From the NCBI GenBank assembly GCA_947179485.1, contig OX359247.1, positions 2,509,060 to 2,573,059 on the forward strand: a DNA stretch of 64,000 nt, written 5' to 3'. The notes beneath the pieces are model-generated. The model was not told the origin of the DNA. It saw nothing but the letters and a program-made list of their open reading frames with translations, and ran no database searches. Shown in pieces: positions 58,779 through 64,000 of this stretch; the stretch's first letter is position 1, and the number at the start of each line of letters is the position of its first letter. A program made the position numbers and the translations under genes. The DNA is from Allacma fusca (lineage: Eukaryota; Arthropoda; Collembola; Symphypleona; Sminthuridae).

Positions 58779-60444
58779 CAGGATGCCAAAAAAATGTACC
58801 CCTTCCAATACCTCTTTTCTGTAGAAGAGAATACGATACAAGATGTTGAAGTCTTCCCCATTTATTAAATTTCCTTTCCAGACGTACTAATGTTTCTATG
58901 ACCTACAGATATATGTATCTATGTGCCAATAATTTACGGTCAGAGGGGTAAAAACATAAAGTAAAATCAGGATATTTTAGTAGTTACGAAATTAGGAAAT
59001 TTGTTCATTGCCTGTCAAATAAAATAATATTTTTTCAAGCAAGCTCTGGCTGGTTTACTGTAGAAAACTTTCTTGCCTGACCGCAAATTTCTTCCACGTT
59101 TGACCTCCCGCTTGCCAGGTTCACTATACAATAAGCGGTACCATTACCAAGGACCTGAGGAATAGTCGTTTTTTAAACCTAGAAAAATCGCCCACCGCCA
59201 AAATTAAGTAGAATTTTTTCCTGGAGTATGTATGTATATTCGGGGTTTTTTATATCCTTTTTCTCTCCCCTGGTCAATGTAAGGGACAATGCCACAAAAT
59301 ATATGATTCCCCAGTTTTCTAGTAATACCTTTTCCAGACTTTTAAAAATTTGTCTCATGCACCTAATGTATGTCAAAAATTGCGGTCACAATCATGAAAA
59401 ACGTGCAGAAAAGTCAAGAATGTTTTAGGATTTTCGAACATTTAAATGTTTGTTTCCTGTTTCCTGTATTAAAAAATCTCAAATTTGTCCTCACGCTTTT
59501 CTGTACGAAATTTCATCGTATTTCAGATGTGCTAACTAAAAGGTTTCAACGTTGAGAATTTGGGGCATGACCCCTTCTGAAAAGAGAGCATGGGTGGGGA
59601 AATTCATCATCAGGGGCAAAATGAGATAGTTTCTGATCTTGCCATTTTTCATGGACGGTCCGTCATTCATCAAATATTTCAAAACGTTATATCTGTAGAA
59701 AAGTTCAAGGGGATTCATTTGAGCCTATAATATCTTCCCAAGTCAAGAATTGCTGTCTGAGGAACTGAAAATGTGAGGCAAAGTTTTTAAATTTATTTGA
59801 CTTGTAAATATTTTTTGTTTCAATATTGCCCGCGTTTTCAGTTCTTGTGATCGGAATTTTTAACTTGGTACGATGGTATTAAGCTTTAGGCTCAAATGAA
59901 TTCCCTTGAAATATTTTCTATAGAATTACATTTTCAAATATTTTTATGAATGACGGACCGCCCATGAAAAAATAGCAAGGTCAACAACATATTTTTGCAA
60001 CTTAGCCCCTGATGATGAATTTTGCTAACCTTCGCGGAAAGCCATAAAAGTTCCTGGAGATCGAACGTTACTCTCATATGTTCCTGAAGATGATGAATTT
60101 CACAAATCTTGATCTCTGTTCCTATTTCCTATTGCAAATTTTCAACGTAGAGACCTGTGGGATAGAAATCTGGAAAACTTATGAAATTAGGTACAAATAA
60201 CCGTTAACCCAAATACATTTTGGGCGGTAATTAGCAATTGTCAACTTTGAAAATTTTAGATTTTCTGAGAAAAATCCAAACAATGGCTTACTCGTTCCGA
60301 TGTTGGGACAACAATTTTTATTGCATAATTTTGATGCGATTTTTAAAATATCTTAAAAAAGGATTAGTAATGCAGAGGGGAATCGAATATTTTTTAACAT
60401 TTCCCCTTGTGTGGGCAAGGAAGCAATCGTTTCTTGGCACCCTG
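58779..60444. mobile_element. Fold-back element, probably Tc1/mariner-type, 1.67 kb
   Basis: Ends CAGGATGCCAAAAAAA and the complement of CAGGGTGCCAAGAAA, flanked by TA on both sides (58777-58778, 60445-60446). Much of the interior is inverted: 59550-59760 pairs with 59830-60140, e.g. GGAAATTCATCATCAGGGGC against GCCCCTGATGATGAATTTTG. CAGGGTG termini with TA flanks are typical of mariner-like MITEs. No ORF of note. Confidence 0.65.
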
Positions 60445-60544
60445 TACATACTTATATGTATGTACAGAACATGAAACCCGTTACTTTGAAAAAGTTAATA
60501 GCTATTTTCTTGGTTTACTAACCGTTATACATAGATAGATACAC

Positions 60545-61890
60545 AGGGTGGCAGTAAACATTTGACTCCCTATTTAGCCCTTATTAAAGAACGGTTCATA
60601 AAATATTTCATTCCGCTTCAAAATTTAGCTCCAGATTTTCCATAATTTACTTCATGACGTGGGTCAATGTATTTATTTATTCAAATTACGGATACTGATC
60701 CCCAGCGGATCTTGATAACAAAATCAAGTCATAACTACACATTTCATCTAGTAGACAATGCCATTCAAAATAATCCATTCTAATACACAGTGCCAGGCAA
60801 TCGCTTTTTACAGATAAATGCGGACACATTCTCAAATATTTTTACTTCACTTGATATTCTTTTCCAGGTATGAGGTCACAGATTCAATTTCGATTGTTTT
60901 TCAAAATGTCGATTTCTTCATTTTTGATTGTCGTAGAAAATTGTTTTTATAAAATGTATTGACGCTGGAAATTTTATGGGATTCCAGGGAGCTACTTGAT
61001 TGGTCTCTACATTGAGAATTGTGGACTTGACCGGAGAATACCCCGGAGCAAGGTTAGTGAGATTAACCTTGAAGATCAAGTGTGAGAAAGATGCGGAAAA
61101 GAAAGAATTTGTGAACTTGACATTTTTTCATTTTCGTTTATAAAAATTTTATGGAACGCTGTGTTTGCAGCAAATTTCATGAGAATTTACTTCAGTCTAA
61201 TACTATTTTCTTGCTGTGGTCTCAGAATCTAAACACGTGAGGCCACATTAAAGCAATGAAAAAATATTATTTTCATTGTAACTTTTTAAAGAAATTCATA
61301 AACTTTGTCTCACAGTTCTGATTTTTGGCCAAAATATTTGTCCTTGAATGCTGATCCCAGCTGTTACAAACATGGGGATTCACTTGAGTCGAGTATCATC
61401 TTGCAAACTCAATAGTTGCGGTCTCAGCAATCCCAAATGTGAGAAAGTTTATGAAATACCTTAAAGATTGGTCATGAAACTATAAAATACTTATTTATTC
61501 AATCTTGCCTCATATTCTTAGTTTCTGAGGACCAATTGTTGACTTTTTTGTTAATATGATATGTGATTAGTCTCAAATGAATCCCTAATTTAAAGACCTG
61601 TCAAATAGCTCCCTGGAAAGTCCATAAAAGTTTCTACAAATAACCGTCAAAACGTTTTCTGAAAAAATATTTCAGTGGGAATAAAAAAAACTGGAGAAAT
61701 CCACATTCTGAAAAATACTGACTTTGATTGATGTTTCTCTCCCCTGTGTTCTCAAATATTGACTCATCAATGAAGAAAATTATGAATAATCTGAAACTAA
61801 ATTTTGAATGGCAATGGAATATTTTATGAGTAAGCTCCCTTACATATGTGAACTGGAGGGTGAGACAAATGTTTATGAATCATCAAAATT
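60545..61890. repeat. Large imperfect palindrome, about 1.3 kb
   Basis: Segments near the left edge reappear inverted near the right: 60555-60680 with 61735-61880 (TTCAAAATTTAG...ATTTTC against its complement), and 60965-61015 with 61565-61630 (CCAGGGAGCTA). The centre is near 61250. The left edge ACAGGGTGGCAGTAAACA looks like a mariner-type end; the right end is not clear. Confidence 0.55.
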
Positions 61891-62478
61891 CACAGTGACT
61901 AAAACGAAATACATATGCACGTGGGAAAATGTCGTCACTTGGATTGTATGAACTGGAGACCTATAAATCTTTCTCCAATTTTCCAAACAAAACCTATTAC
62001 CAAAACTGTCTGTAGGAATTTTTTGTAGATTTTCAATAAGATACCTGGCAGGTCAAGCTACAAAGGTTGGGTGAAATTTAAGTTATTTAACTTAACGAAA
62101 TTTAACTTAAAAGAAGGAGGAAGAAGCGACAGAGTAGGAAGTTCTGATATTATCCTTTCTTCTCACAAGGTCTGGCCATTACAGAAACTTCTTAAGGAAA
62201 TTTTATGCTGGATATTTTACAATAATAATCTTTCATTGTCATCAAAAATACTTTCGCTTGTATAGTTATAGCTAATTGTAAGATTGCCACCACCCTTTAA
62301 TTATTGCGTTTGTGCATGTCTATTTATGATATTTTGTTCCACTGTGTTACCACGGACAGTACATTACATACATCACAAATGTTTGTATACTCAATGAAAC
62401 AAGATATAACGATGCCAGCAGATAAATAACATAAGTACAGGATTTATGCAGAAATTTCCGTTTTACTGGCAATTTCAC
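61891..62478. other. 3' flank of the subtilisin gene
   Basis: Nothing found apart from a short repeat of AAATTTAACTTAA words at 62075-62115. Confidence 0.3.
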
Positions 62479-63885
62479 TCAAGGAAGATTCTGGAGAGCA
62501 TCAACCGAAGCTTTTGCACTGATCCTGCCTGACCCAACGTGGTGATTGGGGTAAGTGTCCTCACTAATCCCACCACAGTTACGCCCAGTAGTGACAGTGG
62601 GTTGAGCCCCCGCAATTAGGAGTTGTTTAATCTGAGCCACGGTCAAATTAGGTCTTGCGCTGAATAAAAGAGCTGTCAGGCCAGCAGCATGAGGGCAAGC
62701 CATGCTGGTTCCAGATTTGATTCCATAGTCATCATCTGCAAGGTGATTGGCGGAGTAAATAGTGGATCCTGGAGCAGCGATATCGGGCTTCATTCTTCGG
62801 GTAGTATAGGTGGGTCCCACGCTGCTGAAAGTGGACACCCAATTTGATGAGGTAGTAGAACCAACACCAATGGCAAGATCAGAATCAGCGGGCGAGTTGG
62901 CAGTGGAGCAAAGTGGGCCGGAATTCCCGGCCGAGAATAGAGGAACCATCCCAGCCTTGATCCAAGTAGCGATAACGTCATCATACCAGTCGTCTTCAGT
63001 ACCACCTCCCCAGCTATTGCTTACAGCACTGGGTCCAAGGTCACACCGAGGGTTACTGCTACCGTCCGATTCCGTTGGGCACACTACCCATTGGCCACAG
63101 TCGATGAGATCCACCCGGGGACAGCCTCCATCACAAGCTTTGCAAGCAATCCATTTGGCTTCTGGAGCCACACCGATCCCATAGGTCCTTCCCAGAATGG
63201 TCCCCATGGTGTGAGTCCCGTGTCCATTTGCGTCAGTGGGGACTTGAAGACCCGTCATGGGATCGTACCAGCCATTTTGAGATCGGTAGCCATCCTTTAC
63301 AGCCTCATGAGTGCCTCGAACTCCGGTGTCGATATTTGCAATTACAACGCCAGCACCTCGGATACCTTTTGCCCAAACAGCAGAGGCATTAATTATCTCC
63401 ACTCCCCATTGTTCCCCCTCCTGAGGAACGGAACCTTTCAAGGGGTAGATTTCTTCGACGGGGGTGTGCATCGGAATAATTCTGTCTTCATCAATTCTCG
63501 AAATGTCATCGATCTTCAAGAGCTTCTGTACCAATTCCAGATCTGCTTTCTTCACAGCAACTTGGTTAGTTATCCAGAATTGTCGAACGGTGAAGGGGTG
63601 GGATGACTGGTGCTTGGAAAGCATTTCCAGGACATTGCCTTGAGTTTCGTCGGCATGACTTTTGAGGGCATTGTAGATGACACTGGCTCGCTGTTGTCGT
63701 GTGGCTGCCTCAGGGAATACTAAACTATTTCGGATTCCTGCTGTATTGCTGGCTTTAAAAGAGATGAGAATGGTTTGGATTCCTTTTTCTTTCAGATTTT
63801 TTATTAGAAAGGGATCGATAGTGGGAGCTGCCAAGATGTTGCATCCTAGTCCAGCAACCACCAAAATCAAGGTTGTTAGTTTCAT
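62479..63885 (-). CDS. Secreted subtilisin-like serine protease, bacillopeptidase F-like (S8), intronless
   Basis: 468 residues in one exon; start is the ATG at 63883-63885, since the frame upstream has no Met. Residues 1-19 form a signal peptide, about 25-140 an inhibitor-I9-like propeptide, and about 158-465 the S8 peptidase. The catalytic triad is complete: Asp186 (NIDTG), His222 (GHGTHTMG) and Ser394 (SGTSMACPHAAG), with the oxyanion-hole Asn321 (SAGNSG). The EQWGVEIINASAVWAKGIRG entry and IGVAPEAKWIACK resemble bacterial bacillopeptidase F more than animal furin or PC proteases. Seven Cys in the region 248-281 and nearby suggest disulfides and extracellular use, e.g. digestion. An intronless gene of bacterial type among intron-rich neighbours suggests ancient horizontal transfer or retroposition; I cannot tell which. 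Confidence 0.92.
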   Translation of the reverse strand: MKLTTLILVVAGLGCNILAAPTIDPFLIKNLKEKGIQTILISFKASNTAGIRNSLVFPEAATRQQRASVIYNALKSHADETQGNVLEMLSKHQSSHPFTVRQFWITNQVAVKKADLELVQKLLKIDDISRIDEDRIIPMHTPVEEIYPLKGSVPQEGEQWGVEIINASAVWAKGIRGAGVVIANIDTGVRGTHEAVKDGYRSQNGWYDPMTGLQVPTDANGHGTHTMGTILGRTYGIGVAPEAKWIACKACDGGCPRVDLIDCGQWVVCPTESDGSSNPRCDLGPSAVSNSWGGGTEDDWYDDVIATWIKAGMVPLFSAGNSGPLCSTANSPADSDLAIGVGSTTSSNWVSTFSSVGPTYTTRRMKPDIAAPGSTIYSANHLADDDYGIKSGTSMACPHAAGLTALLFSARPNLTVAQIKQLLIAGAQPTVTTGRNCGGISEDTYPNHHVGSGRISAKASVDALQNLP

Positions 63886-64000
63886 TTTGTATTGAAAATT
63901 ATAGTTGTTGCTGTTAGGACTATCGATCAACTACAGTCCAGGTGAATACTGGAAAATTTATCTATACTACTGGAGGTTTGATAAATCCATACGTATCTAT
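63886..64000. promoter_or_regulatory. Promoter side of the subtilisin gene
   Basis: A weak TATA-like word (TATAGATAAAT, minus strand, about 63957-63967) lies roughly 75 bp upstream of the start codon. No clear initiator. Confidence 0.25.

Noticed and set aside
63091-63606. 171-codon plus-strand frame
   Set aside because: Antisense shadow of the subtilisin gene.

Overview
The window is nuclear DNA of an animal, most likely an arthropod. It is AT-rich, its genes are split by short GT-AG introns, and it carries a cuticular-type Ala/Val/Pro protein, a Tudor-repeat protein and three zinc-finger genes with a ZAD-like N-terminus. A springtail is my best guess, but that is inference; nothing here fixes the species.

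Layout. 1-5.0 kb is the 3' part of a decayed Ty3/gypsy-type retrotransposon (RNase H, integrase, then a long Ser/Asn-rich tail), split by a hAT-like element at 872-1414. 5.1-10.9 kb holds a second hAT-like element, a near-perfect hairpin, a 24-27 bp minisatellite and otherwise unassigned sequence. 10.9-15.4 kb is a broken Helitron, itself interrupted by two hAT-like elements. 16.0-20.9 kb is a nest of DNA elements. 23.5-36.6 kb contains three paralogous C2H2 zinc-finger genes, two on the minus strand and one on the plus strand, with a GAGGG-rich hAT-like element between the second and third. 38.8-39.3 kb is a small RING-finger membrane protein gene. 39.45-41.55 kb is a piggyBac-like MITE carrying a nested hAT-like element. 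43.0-43.5 kb is a cuticular-type gene with a recognisable TATA promoter. 44.3-48.0 kb is a Tudor-domain gene on the minus strand with a palindromic MITE in an intron. 48.4-53.7 kb is again repeats. 54.2-56.3 kb holds two small secreted-protein genes. 58.8-61.9 kb contains two large fold-back elements. 62.5-63.9 kb is an intronless, bacillopeptidase-F-like subtilisin gene.

The most distinctive content is a set of non-autonomous DNA elements with hAT hallmarks: short terminal inverted repeats and 8-bp target duplications that are exact in nine of ten clear cases. Their subterminal 100-400 bp are dense arrays of a short motif that differs between families: GTACCC, TACTCG, ACTTGA, GGTTTAAACC, AAATGCC/GGCA and GAGGG. 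A related element with TTGAAGT arrays lacks a visible duplication. Motif orientation is mostly the same in both arms, unlike ordinary inverted repeats. No transposase for them is visible here.

The host genes do not form an obvious pathway. The zinc-finger trio is a local duplication group whose deduced introns are all phase 1. The Tudor gene would be expected in the piRNA/germ-granule system, and the subtilisin and the two small proteins are secreted. Exon coordinates were deduced by hand from splice consensus and reading-frame phase; no transcripts were available.
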